From NCBI RefSeq assembly GCF_030247195.1, contig NC_080672.1, positions 1,984,001 through 2,048,000 on the forward strand: a stretch of 64,000 bases of DNA. Direction: 5' to 3'. Positions 1 to 10,800 of this stretch are shown piece after piece. The notes below the pieces were generated by a model. The model saw only the letters and a list, made by a program, of their open reading frames with translations, was not told where the DNA came from and did no database searches. The position numbers were made by a program, and so were the translations under genes. Within the stretch, counting starts at the first letter, position 1; each line of letters begins with the position of its first letter. The DNA is from Topomyia yanbarensis. Its lineage: Eukaryota > Arthropoda > Insecta > Diptera > Culicidae.

Positions 1-325
1 TCAGGCTATCATATAAGCCTACGTTGACGCATATCTGTTAATTTCGTCACTCCAACAGGATTCTCGATAGCGTTCCGCATGTTGCCGTCGCAAATCACAT
101 TCTCCAAGTCCAGCATGCCCATGGCTGTTTGCGTCATCGTAAATTTTCGCAGTGTAGTTTACCATCATCAGAGGAATTGATTTGAATTGTGACACTACAT
201 GAACATGAATTTTGGTCGAATTCATTTGACTTATAAAATCGGGAGTAGACAAAATTCTTATGCTTCTGAAATTGTCTTCTTCATGCCCATGTTGTTTATA
301 AACAACAACGTTTTTAAATACCTAC
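1..325. other. Unassigned sequence at left edge
   Basis: No recognisable gene. A 77-codon open frame reads on the minus strand from 252 to 19, but it resembles no family I know and its first in-frame ATG and boundaries carry no supporting signal. It could be an exon or a transposon remnant cut by the window edge. Confidence 0.3.
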
Positions 326-650
326 AAGGTACCATCCATAAATGACGTAGCATTATATGGGGGAGTTTTGTATTTTGTGATGATGTGTGAAGACAGGGGG
401 GGGGGGGGGGTAGGGGGTCTTTTTTTAAAGGGGAATAGGGGTTGACCTGATGTTACGACAACCTTACCCGTTTCATCTAACATCTTTTTTTATTTTTTTT
501 TGTATTTTTTACGAGTCAAGGGAGAAGGGTTACCGTCAAGCTACGTAATTACCAGGGTGAGTATTTAGAGGTTTGTGACGAAATGCTACGATGGGGGAGG
601 GTGGTGTTGTAAATCACTCAAAAATGCCACGTCATCTATGGATGGTCCTT
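326..650. mobile_element. MITE with GGnACCATCCAT inverted ends
   Basis: The left end reads AAGGTACCATCCATAAATGA and the right end, reverse-complemented, reads AAGGACCATCCATAGATGAC, continuing into a matching GT(A/G)GCATT. The inverted repeat is about 30 bp with few mismatches. The interior is non-coding, contains a run of about 14 G near 398-411 and ends with TACGTAATTACC-like sequence. I see no convincing target duplication, so the superfamily is undecided. Confidence 0.7.
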
Positions 651-1440
651 AACTTTCGATTTAGGCAAAATTCGCTCACAAAAACAAGTACGACTAATAA
701 CTGAGACTATTACCTTTCATTTGAGCACCAATAGTTGTAAAGCATTATCCGTAGAACTTAGGATATTGCAATTTGTGAGATTGGATTTCTATAAAGGTGG
801 TATGGTATGCTTCAATTTAACGGTGAATAACGACATTTTTGAATTTTTTCTTGCACACGCAGAGTAATTTCGTGTAGTTGAATCAAATATATCATTTTTC
901 AACTCAACAATTCGATTTTTATATATATAAAATTAAGTGTTTAAAGTTAAATCAAAAATGTTTGTTTGTTAATCCGAAAAAAAACATTTTTTTATTTGAA
1001 ATATATATATATATTTTTTTTCAATTCGTTTATTTGATAAGGCAGGTTTGCGTTAGCTTAAAGGTGCCAATTTTGTTTTGTTTTACATTTTAAATTACTT
1101 AAAACTAGGGGCTTACATATTGATTTTTTAAATTAAACTAAGGCTAATTTATAGCTATACATATACACAAGGGGGTAGTATAATTTTCGTAAGATTAGAG
1201 GGGTCATTTAGTTTTTATGGCAATATGGTTTGACATTTTTAGCAATGAGATTATTGGAGCAAATAATGTTTAACTAAGGGGGAAAATTTTTACGACTATC
1301 TTAAAAGTAGAAATAATTAGAGGGCGTGATTAAATTTTGTAAAGATTCGGAGACATTAATTAGAGTTATTTTATGTGGTAGTAGAGTTGGGCATTTTCAA
1401 CGAGATCATATAATATAATAGTTAAAACTAGAAAAGGCAA
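651..1440. other. AT-rich sequence, no gene seen
   Basis: Low-complexity A/T-rich DNA with TA runs near 1003-1015. No open frame with recognisable protein similarity, no tRNA and no clear terminal repeats. A polyG run at 1472-1483 lies just inside the next region. Confidence 0.5.
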
Positions 1441-1870
1441 GAAAAGCTAAATGCTTCATGAAGATATTTGGGGGGGGGGGGAAGGGGTGTTACTTCTGTG
1501 TATAAGAGTCAGGGGAATTAGGGTGGACAAACATGGCAGGGGGAGAACATTATTTCAGTTTCAGACTTCGGGAGATCAACGGATGGATTACAGAATCAGG
1601 GTGGTCTTCATCAGGAAGAATCATGTACTGGGACGCCGGGTGGTCGTTCTCGAGATGGCAGGGGTTTCTCCAGACGATTTCGTAGTGCGGCTCAGATGTT
1701 GATCGGCTACATTTCGAGTTGTGCGTGTGATGTTCGTGCTTTAGGTCCCGTGTTTGTTGGCTCATTCGACAGGGATGTTTTGTGTCGCCTTGGAGTCGCA
1801 TCAAACCATCGTGGGTGTATGGTACAGGTGGAAAAGAGCGCTTCTGAGAATGATAAGGAAAAAGGGGCAG

Positions 1871-2039
1871 TTAAAGTTGGATATTGATGGTTTTTATGAA
1901 GGTGTATATAAGGGACATATAGAGGACATCGCGGCTTGCCAACACATCTCGAACCGGGACGTTGGGTGGTCTTCCTCGGGCCCGGAGGGTGTCCATAAGC
2001 CGAGACCTGGCGGAACTGTACTCGGTGCACGCCCAGACT
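1871..2039 (-). pseudogene. Frameshifted C-terminal tail of the I-like ORF2
   Basis: Immediately beyond the ORF2 stop at 2038 another minus-strand frame continues a sensible C-terminus: WACTEYSSARSRLMDTL, then RPPNVPVRDVLASRD and a TAA at 1871-1873. The residues H-x3-W-x-C just after the break look like the second half of the C-terminal zinc knuckle found in I-clade RT proteins, whose first half (CACG) ends ORF2. The simplest reading is a short out-of-frame deletion at about 2040 that removed the middle of the knuckle. Confidence 0.65.
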
Positions 2040-5000
2040 ATGTGCCACAAGCGCAGATACCACTCTCCACGAGCCCAATACGTCGGAGATGTGCATCCAG
2101 CGTGTAATGCTTCGCCATGAGTCGGGACATCACACGAATGAAGTCACGACCCACATCCATCCCCTTGAACCAAGGTTTCGTCGATACCTTAGGGACTATC
2201 GAATGTAGCCACCTTCCTAGCTCCCCATTGCTCCACGAGGTTTGCCAACTTTCGAGGGTTCTCTGATGAGTAATACTGAAAAATTCGTGGAAGCAAATTG
2301 GTCTTTCAAAAACGTCACCTTCAATGGCACCCACCTTAGCTAAAGAGTCCGCCTTCTCATTGCCCGGAATGGAGCAATGAGAAGGGACCCACACCAAGGT
2401 AATCTGGAAAGATTTGTCAGATAAAGCACTCAGCAGCTCCCGTATTTTCCCCAAAAAATACGAGGAATGCTTTCCATGTTTCATCGAGCGAATAGCGTCA
2501 ATAGAACTCAGACTATCCGAGACGATGAAGTAATGGTCTGCGGGTAATGTGTCAATGACTCCAAGGGTATACTGAATAGCAGCTAGTTCTGCGGCGTAAA
2601 CTGAAGCAGGGTCACTGAGTTTGTAGGAGGCGGTGAACTTTTGATTGAAAATACCGAAGCCAGTGGACCCTTCGAGGTTTGATCCGTCAGTATAAAACAT
2701 CTTAGAACAGTCGACTTCTCGGAATTTATTATAAAAAATATTTGGAACCACTTGTGGGCGTATATGGTCCGGAATTCCAATAATCTCATCTTTCATGGAT
2801 GTGTCGAAGAAAACAGTAGATTCAGAAGTATTTATGAAATGCACACGGTTGGGATTGTAAGAAGAAGGATTAATATTTTGCGCCATGTAGTCAAAGTACA
2901 GGGACATAAAACGGGTCTGAGAATTGAGCTCAACAAGCCTTTCGAAATTTTCAATCACCAACGGGTTCAAGATATCGCATCGAATGAGCAATCGATATGA
3001 GAGTTCCCAAAATCGATTTTTCAGCGGGAGAACGCCCGACAGGACTTCGAGACTCATCGTATGGGTCGACTGCATGCACCCTAAGGCGATACGCAAACAA
3101 CGATACTGAATTCTTTCGAGTTTGATGAAATGTATGTTCGCGGCGGATCGAAAGCAGAAGCATCCGTATTCCAGTACCGACAGTATCGTTGTTTGATACA
3201 ACCTAATTAGGTCTCCTGGGTGGGCACCCCACCACGTTCCGGTTATTGTACGAAGAAAGTTGATCCTTTGCTGGCATTTCTGTTTCAGATACCGAATATG
3301 GCATCCCCAAGTACCTTTCGAGTCGAACCAGACCCCTAGATATTTTACTGTGAAGACCTGAGCTATAGTTTGACCCATTAATAGAAGCTGTAGTTGTGCT
3401 GGTTCACGCTTCCTAGAAAATACAACTAGCTCAGTTTTCTCCGTGGAGAATTCGATACCCAGCTTAATAGCCCATGCAGACAAATTGTCCAAGGTATTCT
3501 GTAATGGTCCTTGTAGATCGACAGCTTTGGGTCCCGTAACAGACACCACGCCATCGTCTGCAAGTTGTCTTAACGTGCAGGAATTGTCAAGACATTCATC
3601 AATGTCGTTGACGTAGAAATTGTATAACAGGGGGCTTAGACATGAGCCCTGGGGAAGGCCCATGTAGCTAAATCGTGATGTCGATAAGTCACCATGCGAA
3701 AAATGCATGTGCTTTTCCGACAACAAGTTTAGTAAAAAGTTGTTTAAAGTCGCTGAAAGACCATGCTGGTGCAGCTTCTCTGAAAGAATGTTGATAGAAA
3801 CTGAATCAAAAGCCCCCTTTATATCTAGGAACACTGATGCCATCTGCTCTTTACTAGCATAGGCCATTTGAATTTCGGTTGAGAGCAACGCAAGACAATC
3901 ATTCGTCCCTTTGCCTTTGCGAAAGCCAAATTGTGTATCTGACAGTAAGCCATTTGCTTCGACCCAATTGTCGAGGCGGGATAGGATCATTTTCTCGAAC
4001 AACTTCCGGATACAAGATAGCATTGCGATCGGTCGATACGAATTGTGGTCGGAGGCTGGTTTTCCTGGTTTTTGGATGGCGATGACCTTCACTTGCCTCC
4101 AATCGTGTGGGACAATGTTAGCCTCAAGAAACTTATTAAATAAGTTCAACAAGCGTCTCTTGGCAGAGTCTGGCAAATTCTTCAACAAGTTGAATTTGAT
4201 TCTGTCTGGCCCTGGAGCTTTATTGTTACACGACAAGAGAGCAAGTGAGAACTCCACCATCGAAAAAGGTGTTTCGTTCGCGTTATCGTGACGGGACGCG
4301 GCGCGGTAGATCTTCTGTGCCGGGGCGGAATCCGGACAAACCTTCTTGGCGAAATCGAATATCCAACGGTTTGAATATTCCACGCTCTCATTAGTACTGT
4401 TTCGATTTCGCATACGTCGGGCTGTTCCCCAAAGAGTGCTCATCGATGTTTCTCTCGTTAATCCGTCGACGAACCGGCGCCAATAACCGCGTTTTTTGGC
4501 TTTCATCAAACTCTTCATTCGCTTGTCTAACGTCGCGTACTGTCGAAAACTAGCGGGTAACCCGTCGTTCCGGAAGGTCTTAAACGCGGCGGCCTTCTCT
4601 GCGTACACGTCTGAGCACTCTTTATCCCACCAGGGATTGGGAGAACGTTTTTGTATGTTCGCGCCGGGTACTGGCTTAGTCTGAGCTTGATTCGCGCTGT
4701 CGAGAATCAAGCCAGCCAAAAAGCTGTACTCTTCCTCCGGAGGAAGTTCTTGAGTAGATTCGATGTTGTCGGATATCGCGGCAGCATAGCTCTTCCAATC
4801 GATATTTCGTGTGAGGTCATACGAAATATTGATTGTTTCCAATGGCCTTGAGCCGTTATTGATTGAGACTACGATCGGCAGATGGTCGCTACCGTGGGGA
4901 TCAGGGATTACCTTCCACGCGCATTCTAACTTTAGCGAGGTCGAGCAAAGGGATAAATCTAATGCGCTTGGGCGCGCTGGTGGGGGAGGAATCCGTGTCA

Positions 5001-5535
5001 TTTCACCCGTGTTTAGAATTGTCATGTTGAAGTTGTCGCAAATATTGTGAATTAAAGAGGAACGGTTATCATCATAAAGGCAACCCCATTCCGTACCGTG
5101 AGAGTTAAAGTCGCCTAAAACTAGTCGCGGTGCAGGCAGGGATTCTATGATGTCATGTAGCCGGCGATGCCCAATCGCGGTGTTGGGGGGAATATATATG
5201 GAAGCTATGCAAAGATCTTTGCCTTTGGTTGTTACTTGACAAGCGACAACTTCAATACCTGTTATCGAGGGAAGGTTAATTCTGTAGAAGGAATAGCGCT
5301 TTTTGATCCCCAAAAGCACTCCTCCATAGGGGGTGTCTCGATCCAGGCGAATAATATTAAAGTCGTGGAAGTTGAGATCTATGTCGGAAGTTAACCAAGT
5401 TTCACATAATGCAAATGCATCGCAACTCAAATTATTTATTAAAATTTTGAAGGAATCGATTTTCGGGATGATACTTCTGCAATTCCACTGTAGAACAGTG
5501 ATCAAATCCGTGACCTCGTTCGATGAGTTAGCCAT
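2038..5535 (-). CDS. I-like non-LTR retrotransposon ORF2: endonuclease, reverse transcriptase, RNase H
   Basis: Encodes an APE-type endonuclease (LQWNCRS start, GDFNSHG, GSDHLPI), then a reverse transcriptase (PGPDRIKFNLLKNLP, MGLPQGSCLSPLLYN, and LADD at about residue 657 as the catalytic motif), then an RNase H domain (YTDGSNLEG, AAELAAIQ, VSDSLSS, with the D-E-D-D set visible). It would nick target DNA and copy its own RNA into the site. I start at the ATG at 5535, which overlaps the end of ORF1 by 8 bases (ATGGCTAA), an arrangement suited to termination-reinitiation; an upstream TTG at 5547 is less likely. The frame stops at 2038 inside the C-terminal zinc knuckle because of a probable small deletion. 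RNase H plus a three-knuckle ORF1 points to the I group; the exact clade (I, Loner, Outcast or similar) is uncertain. Confidence 0.9.
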   Translation of the reverse strand: MANSSNEVTDLITVLQWNCRSIIPKIDSFKILINNLSCDAFALCETWLTSDIDLNFHDFNIIRLDRDTPYGGVLLGIKKRYSFYRINLPSITGIEVVACQVTTKGKDLCIASIYIPPNTAIGHRRLHDIIESLPAPRLVLGDFNSHGTEWGCLYDDNRSSLIHNICDNFNMTILNTGEMTRIPPPPARPSALDLSLCSTSLKLECAWKVIPDPHGSDHLPIVVSINNGSRPLETINISYDLTRNIDWKSYAAAISDNIESTQELPPEEEYSFLAGLILDSANQAQTKPVPGANIQKRSPNPWWDKECSDVYAEKAAAFKTFRNDGLPASFRQYATLDKRMKSLMKAKKRGYWRRFVDGLTRETSMSTLWGTARRMRNRNSTNESVEYSNRWIFDFAKKVCPDSAPAQKIYRAASRHDNANETPFSMVEFSLALLSCNNKAPGPDRIKFNLLKNLPDSAKRRLLNLFNKFLEANIVPHDWRQVKVIAIQKPGKPASDHNSYRPIAMLSCIRKLFEKMILSRLDNWVEANGLLSDTQFGFRKGKGTNDCLALLSTEIQMAYASKEQMASVFLDIKGAFDSVSINILSEKLHQHGLSATLNNFLLNLLSEKHMHFSHGDLSTSRFSYMGLPQGSCLSPLLYNFYVNDIDECLDNSCTLRQLADDGVVSVTGPKAVDLQGPLQNTLDNLSAWAIKLGIEFSTEKTELVVFSRKREPAQLQLLLMGQTIAQVFTVKYLGVWFDSKGTWGCHIRYLKQKCQQRINFLRTITGTWWGAHPGDLIRLYQTTILSVLEYGCFCFRSAANIHFIKLERIQYRCLRIALGCMQSTHTMSLEVLSGVLPLKNRFWELSYRLLIRCDILNPLVIENFERLVELNSQTRFMSLYFDYMAQNINPSSYNPNRVHFINTSESTVFFDTSMKDEIIGIPDHIRPQVVPNIFYNKFREVDCSKMFYTDGSNLEGSTGFGIFNQKFTASYKLSDPASVYAAELAAIQYTLGVIDTLPADHYFIVSDSLSSIDAIRSMKHGKHSSYFLGKIRELLSALSDKSFQITLVWVPSHCSIPGNEKADSLAKVGAIEGDVFERPICFHEFFSITHQRTLESWQTSWSNGELGRWLHSIVPKVSTKPWFKGMDVGRDFIRVMSRLMAKHYTLDAHLRRIGLVESGICACGT

Positions 5536-6841
5536 CGAAGGATACAATCGCTGAAAGGAGGGGCCATTTAGCAGTCAACTGCTTCAAAAATGTTCTTACT
5601 GTAGGGAGAAAAGGTAACATAAGACTTTTAATAGGATCAGTTATATTGAAAGTTTTTATTATCCAGTCCACAATGTCCGAGAGTTTGATAATTCCAGTGC
5701 CGCGATTATTCTCGAACTGAAACAGAGGAACACTTGGGATTTTTGATGTTCCGGGAAGTGCTGGGAACTCCTTCTCTGAGTTTAATCCTCCGAGACCAGG
5801 AGCTAATTGCTTCGGTTTGGTTGCAACACTTCCAATAGATGTGACTTTCTGAGTCCCGTCAAGGGATACCTTCTGGCCTTTACAACGAACTTTAGGAGAG
5901 GAAATGTTCCTCCTCTTCCTATAACTTCTAGGCGCCCTAGTAGATGTTCCCTCTTGTGGGTCATCAGCCTCGCCCTCGTTAGGAGGCAAGTGAGCATAGA
6001 TGTTTGTTGAGGTTGGTGGTGTAGCTTTCTTTAGCATTTCTGCAAAAGAACGTTCGGATCGTCCAGCAAGGGAACGTTTTAGTTTATCCCCGCGTAGTTT
6101 GTACGCGGGACATGCCGAGATATCATGCAGATTTTCTGCACAGTAAGGACACTTCTCAGCATTCTTACTGCACGAATCATCTAGATGATTCTCCCCGCAT
6201 TTTCCACAGCGGGCCTTATTGCTACAATGGGTGGCTGTGTGACCCAATTGTTTACACTTTGTGCAATTCATGACCCGCGGCACAAACAGACGCACAGGCA
6301 GACGAACCTTGTGCAAGAGGACGTAATTTGGCAAAGCGGTACCAGCGAAGGTCAACCGATAAGAGTTTGATTGGGGGTACGTTTTTGAACCATCCCCCGC
6401 AACTACTACTGAGTGCAAACGCTTGCACTCGAGTATTTTCACTGGCTGAAGTAAGCGGTCTCTGAAACGGCCAACCCCATACTGCAGCAGATCCTCGCAT
6501 GTCAAACTGTCATCGGTGACAACGCCTTCAGACTGTACTTTCACAGCTGGAATATACACGTGATAGTCCTTCGTAAAGTGCTCGCAGCAAGCAATATCGT
6601 TTGCCTGCTTTGAGTTAGTCAGCACGACCCTCAGCCTGTCTGAGCGGACCTTTTTTATTTCGATCACAGCCGAGAACCGTTCCGTCAGGTCTTTTGAAAT
6701 CTGTAATAGATTCAGCGATTTTGTTTTGGGCCGAAAGAAGACCACAAAGGGACCGGTCGAGAGCTCTGGATATTGTTTGGGTCGGGGGAGAGCCTTAGGA
6801 GTCGACTCGATCTCCATTTGGCCATCCGGGGAGGAAGCCAT
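5528..6841 (-). CDS. I-like retrotransposon ORF1: gag-like nucleic-acid-binding protein
   Basis: A 437-residue protein counted from the ATG at 6841; a TTG lies 12 bases upstream. It has an N-terminal region of RRM-like or gag-like character, then three zinc knuckles in a row: CTKCKQLGHTATHC, CGKCGENHLDDSC and CPYCAENLHDISAC. A basic segment follows (RKRRN), then a hydrophobic C-terminal stretch. In I and Jockey elements this protein packages the element RNA for retrotransposition. It is complete and overlaps ORF2 by 8 bases. No frameshift is visible. Confidence 0.88.
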   Translation of the reverse strand: MASSPDGQMEIESTPKALPRPKQYPELSTGPFVVFFRPKTKSLNLLQISKDLTERFSAVIEIKKVRSDRLRVVLTNSKQANDIACCEHFTKDYHVYIPAVKVQSEGVVTDDSLTCEDLLQYGVGRFRDRLLQPVKILECKRLHSVVVAGDGSKTYPQSNSYRLTFAGTALPNYVLLHKVRLPVRLFVPRVMNCTKCKQLGHTATHCSNKARCGKCGENHLDDSCSKNAEKCPYCAENLHDISACPAYKLRGDKLKRSLAGRSERSFAEMLKKATPPTSTNIYAHLPPNEGEADDPQEGTSTRAPRSYRKRRNISSPKVRCKGQKVSLDGTQKVTSIGSVATKPKQLAPGLGGLNSEKEFPALPGTSKIPSVPLFQFENNRGTGIIKLSDIVDWIIKTFNITDPIKSLMLPFLPTVRTFLKQLTAKWPLLSAIVSFDG

Positions 6842-6990
6842 CGACACCGTCAATGCACGGGGTCAGCACCCGCGCAGACGGGAAAAAGCTGTAAATGTAT
6901 CAAAAAAGTAGATTTCACTTATCTGTATACTCGTTTCCCACGACGCACCAGTCCAGCTTAAATAGCTGGTTATTGTTCAATCCTCGCTTT

Positions 6991-7872
6991 ACGAACAAAA
7001 GGTTGAGGAATGTGGCCTAACGGTTAACACACGCACAAAAGAAAATAAAAGTCCAAACCTCGAAGAGGCAGAGAATGGCAAAATAACCTTGAACGCGGAT
7101 TACTGCACTGTACTGTTCTTTTTCCAACAGACCGAAAACAAAACACTTCTATCTCGATCGAGCGATGCGTAGAGACTGTGATTTGAAATATATATTGTCG
7201 GTTCAACAAAAAAATTATTGGCAGGTTTTTTTATATTGCTAGCGTTATCAACAATTACCACTATTTTGCTAAAAATTAAAAGTTAAATGTTCGTCGTAAA
7301 AATTGCCGAACATGTTGTGGTGAAAGAAGTGTCCGCTGATACAACTGTGGATATCTTGGACGGATTTCAGTAATACGAAGATACGGTTGAGTGCCTTATC
7401 GGTGAGTAATTTATTATTTGTTCTTGAATATTATTTTCAAGTTTATGTTCTCTGCAGCTCGTACACGATTTGAGGCGAAATTCGTTTATGAAATAAATAC
7501 CTGGAGAAAACATTAGATATTTTTTTATTTTATTTATTGTTTGCAATAAGGAAATAGATTTTGTATATATTGTGTTTTTTGTATTGAATATAGGGCCTTC
7601 ATACCCTTGCCAGGTTTTTAATTTACGTTGGCCCCTTTGTGTACTACAACAAAAGTGTTCGGTTACTCATTCGTATGACTCTTCGCTCAAGCAGCAACTA
7701 ATCATCCAATAATAGAAGAATTACTTAGAGTAAACGGTAAAATTTTATAAATGTAGAAAGTATCAAATAGAAATTAAATATTTGAAAAATATTTTTGATT
7801 TCTCAAATATTTATAAAAAATGTAAAATCTTATTGAACCAGCTATGTATGTTGTTACATCAAAGATTAGAAG
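6991..7872. other. Non-coding spacer
   Basis: AT-rich sequence between the I-like element and the pogo-like element. I see no gene, tRNA or terminal repeat. Confidence 0.5.
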
Positions 7873-8144
7873 TACAGACCAGATTCGATTATCCGTAGGG
7901 TGCAGAAAAATTTCGTTTAATAATAATAATCGAATCGTCCGGATAATCGAATAAAAAAAAAAGTTTTTTTTCTTCATGAAATATATTTGTTATATGTTGA
8001 AAAACAGTATCTAAGGTACATGCATCAATGTTTGACCTATGGTAAATGCATTAATGTTTGACTTATGGACGAATATCGATCACTTTATATTCTATAAAGT
8101 GAAAGTAAGACATGTAATAAGTTATTTAGCCAACTTATTTTATG

Positions 8145-8352
8145 TTAAGGTTGAACAGAGAAGGGGCAAAAAACGAAAACGAAAAAAGCAGTTTTTTCCA
8201 CACCGTGTGTTGGACCTTCATAAAAATTAATCAGCAGTACTGTAACAACATTCTACATAAGCTGATTGATTTTTATAAAGATCTAACACACGGTGTGGAA
8301 AAAAATTGCTTTTTTCGTTTTCGGATTTTGCCCATTCTCTCTGCAACTTTAA
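8145..8352. repeat. Long near-perfect hairpin (foldback MITE)
   Basis: Two arms of about 90 bases are near-perfect inverted copies around a loop of about 25 bases. Each arm contains CCACACCGTGTGTT and CGAAAACGAAAAAAGCA. Both outer ends finish in TTAA (8145-8148 and 8349-8352), which may be part of the repeat or a target duplication. It would form a very stable hairpin if transcribed. Confidence 0.8.
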
Positions 8353-8970
8353 AGTATTGTGTTCGATTAATTTGGATTAATATACTTATGTTTCGATGAA
8401 TTCAGACAGAAATAACAACTGAATTTGAAGTTACGCACCACTGGTTTGTATACAACAACAAAACTTTGGGGATCCTCTAAGAGAAGCAACATGCTAGATT
8501 CCACTGATAAGCCCAAAAATTTTGATTCAAAACCATTCAACACAAATCCAGTAATGGCCGCCTACTGAACGGTCTGCTGGGCGTCGCCCAACGTTGGTCC
8601 AACAAAGAACCAGCATTGGACAATTTTGAAACATGGATTTCTTAAGCGGATGAATTTTGCACACGTTGCGAATATCAAAAATGCCCAACTTTTTATGCGC
8701 ACGACACCAAGAAGCGTGCGTTGTTGAATCAGCAGCAGTATCATCATCGTCATCATGCGCTCTAGAGATATTATTTAGCGAGCCAATCAGAAACTAGTTC
8801 AATCTTGGTTCTTTGATATTTTGGCTTTAAATATGCTTGTTCAAACGCATTAAATGATTCAATTTGTTATACATCGTCGCACAGTAAACTTTTTTCTCTT
8901 GTTTTTTTGGTGGAAACATAATCCAGGATCTTCATTTGGCCTTTGTTCGGCAATCTACCGAGTCGCTTAA

Positions 8971-9086
8971 CCCTCCGGAAGTCGCACTTATGACCCACTG
9001 AACGAGCAGCCGCTGGAGCCCTAAAACGATTTCGCTAGATTTTCAGAGCAGCGTGCACTCAGTGCACTAGCGCGACTGCCGGAAGG
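8971..9086. mobile_element. TTAA-flanked MITE (piggyBac-like)
   Basis: It is flanked by TTAA on both sides (8967-8970 and 9087-9090). Ends are CCCTCCGGAAGTCGC and, reverse-complemented on the right, CCTTCCGGCAGTCGC. At 116 bp and non-coding it fits a piggyBac-type MITE; the assignment rests on the TTAA target and CC-start ends. Confidence 0.7.
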
Positions 9087-10119
9087 TTAAAGACTGTTCA
9101 ATGCATCTACTTCGTAAAAAATTATTAGCGATGTTCTTTTCAAAGCGGTGCACAATACTGACTACAGTGAAGATCCTATTTTATTCGTCCCCTTGTTTGT
9201 CCACTTCCGATTTATTCTACAACAGAGTTTGTCAGTTTTTGAGCCGATCTTGTCAACCATATTTAAGACAACGTCTTCTGATTGAATTCCCCTATGTTAC
9301 ACGATAGAATCAAAACGAAAGCCTTTGCGTGTGTTAAGAATTCAAAATGCCGATGCTCCTCAAGTATCAAAAAATTTCAATCTTTTTCTCTAACTGATGC
9401 GAAAATAGACTGATTCCGAAGAGTATTTTAGGGTTTTATTTCATACCTTAGATAGTGCCAAACAATCTGAAACAAATATCTTCAGATTTCGTCAGTCGTA
9501 AATACACAACGGGGCTCACAAAATCAGTCGTTGTATTCATTCTAAAAATTACACAGAAAATCACAGGCATCTACAGAAAAATGTAGTTTGTAGCCAATTG
9601 ATTAGGTGCATCAAATTTCATAGCACACCGAATTGAATTTAAATATTTGTTGATTAAATAAAATGTCTTTATTTTTATCCTAATTGCGAAATTTCTATAT
9701 TTCCACGTATTTTTGTGAGTATTTTGTGAGAACATAAAATTCTGGTTTTCCAAAAACTGTAGCTAGTATCAATTGTAATCGATTGGTGTACGAAAATATG
9801 TAAGTCATCGCATCGAATTCAAAATAATATGCTAATTAAGTAAAACTTCTGTATTTCTATGAAGATTTTATAATTTTTTTTTGAATATTTTAATTCTTTC
9901 AGAAACTGTATCATTGTAATTGATAACAATGATAGACGTGTAATGTAGCTTTAGAAAACATAATATGCGAAAAATTGAAACAATTTCTTCGGACTACGGA
10001 TAATCGAGTAATTTTCTACGGAAAATCGAGTCTACGGATAATCGAGACTACGGAAAATAGAATATGACCTGTAATACATTCAACAGATATCTTATTTCGA
10101 CTCAACAAATAAATATTGT

Positions 10120-10800
10120 TGTTTCAAACATTGCTGTATTATTTCAAAGAAAAACCTGTTTTAATCCACCTAGTGGTGCACGATTCCATGGCTGGTTATG
10201 TTCAATACAACGGTGGAAATGAATATTACATATTCAGTACGATTTGCACATACATACAATGGTTCGACAGCCACGATCTTGAGATGCTATGTGTCGACAC
10301 TGAAACATCGCTTGAAACCAGCGGCGGATCAAGGAAGAGGATCCGGGGGGTCCTGACCCTGCCGAAAATTTTCAACTTATTAAGAAATTTTAAACTCGTT
10401 TCAATTTTAAAGTAGCAACCCCTCATTGCAAATTCCTACCTACGCCTAAATAAGTCAAAAAAATTATTAGGTTGAGGATTTTTAGAGTGATTGCATAACC
10501 TTTCTATATGAGAAAGGCAAAAAGGTGCCAAAGTCCAAAAAAGTCAATTTTGGTCAAAATTTTTTTTTCGAGATTTCATCAAATCTCAACGTTATATGCA
10601 TTTTAAAGTCATTTAGCATCAAAAAGGCAAATTCGCGAATTTTTCATTTCAGTTTATATGGGAATTTGCTGTGTGGACATTTTCCGATCTCGACGAACTG
10701 AGTCGAATGGCATATGACATTCGGCCCTCCGGGCCGGGCTTAGGTTGACGATTTTTAGAGTGATTGCATAACCTTTCTATATGAGAAAGGCAAAAATATT
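10120..10800. repeat. Fragments of the repeat family also present at 24604-26630
   Basis: 10170-10320 matches, in reverse orientation, the stretch at about 25000-25145 (both can be read as MAGY-x-Q-x-N...TQW/IQW...SH). 10516-10690 matches 25440-25630, sharing a CGAGAT...AAATCTCRACGT...GCATTTTAAAG core. The tail CCTTTCTATATGAGAAAGGC occurs twice, near 10499 and 10773, matching the terminal repeat of the 24604-26630 element, and the segment before it carries CTCGACGAACTGA as that element does. Confidence 0.7.

Larger units (their letters stand above)
1450..6990 (-). mobile_element. Nearly full-length I-like non-LTR retrotransposon
   Basis: The span covers ORF1, ORF2, the broken C-terminal tail and flanking sequence taken as 5' leader (6842 to about 6990) and 3' UTR (1870 to about 1450). 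The outer limits are estimates: I see no clear poly-A or TAA-repeat tail and no target duplication. Both reading frames are long and undamaged except for one break at the ORF2 C-terminus, so insertion was probably recent. Confidence 0.7.
7875..10071. mobile_element. Pogo/Tigger-like DNA element, non-autonomous
   Basis: The left end reads CAGACCAGATTCGATTATCC and the right end, reverse-complemented, reads CAGGTCATATTCTATTTTCC, both continuing GTAG; about 19 of 24 positions match. TA dinucleotides flank both ends (7873-7874 and 10072-10073), as expected for Tc1/mariner/pogo insertion. Near the right end the motif TACGGATAATCGAG and its variant TACGGAAAATCGAG recur about four times. No transposase is recognisable inside. 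Two smaller elements are nested (8145-8352 and 8971-9086). Confidence 0.6.

Noticed and set aside
1550..1804. Minus-strand open frame after the I-like ORF2
   Set aside because: It is out of frame with the recognisable C-terminal tail and lies in the 3' UTR of the element.
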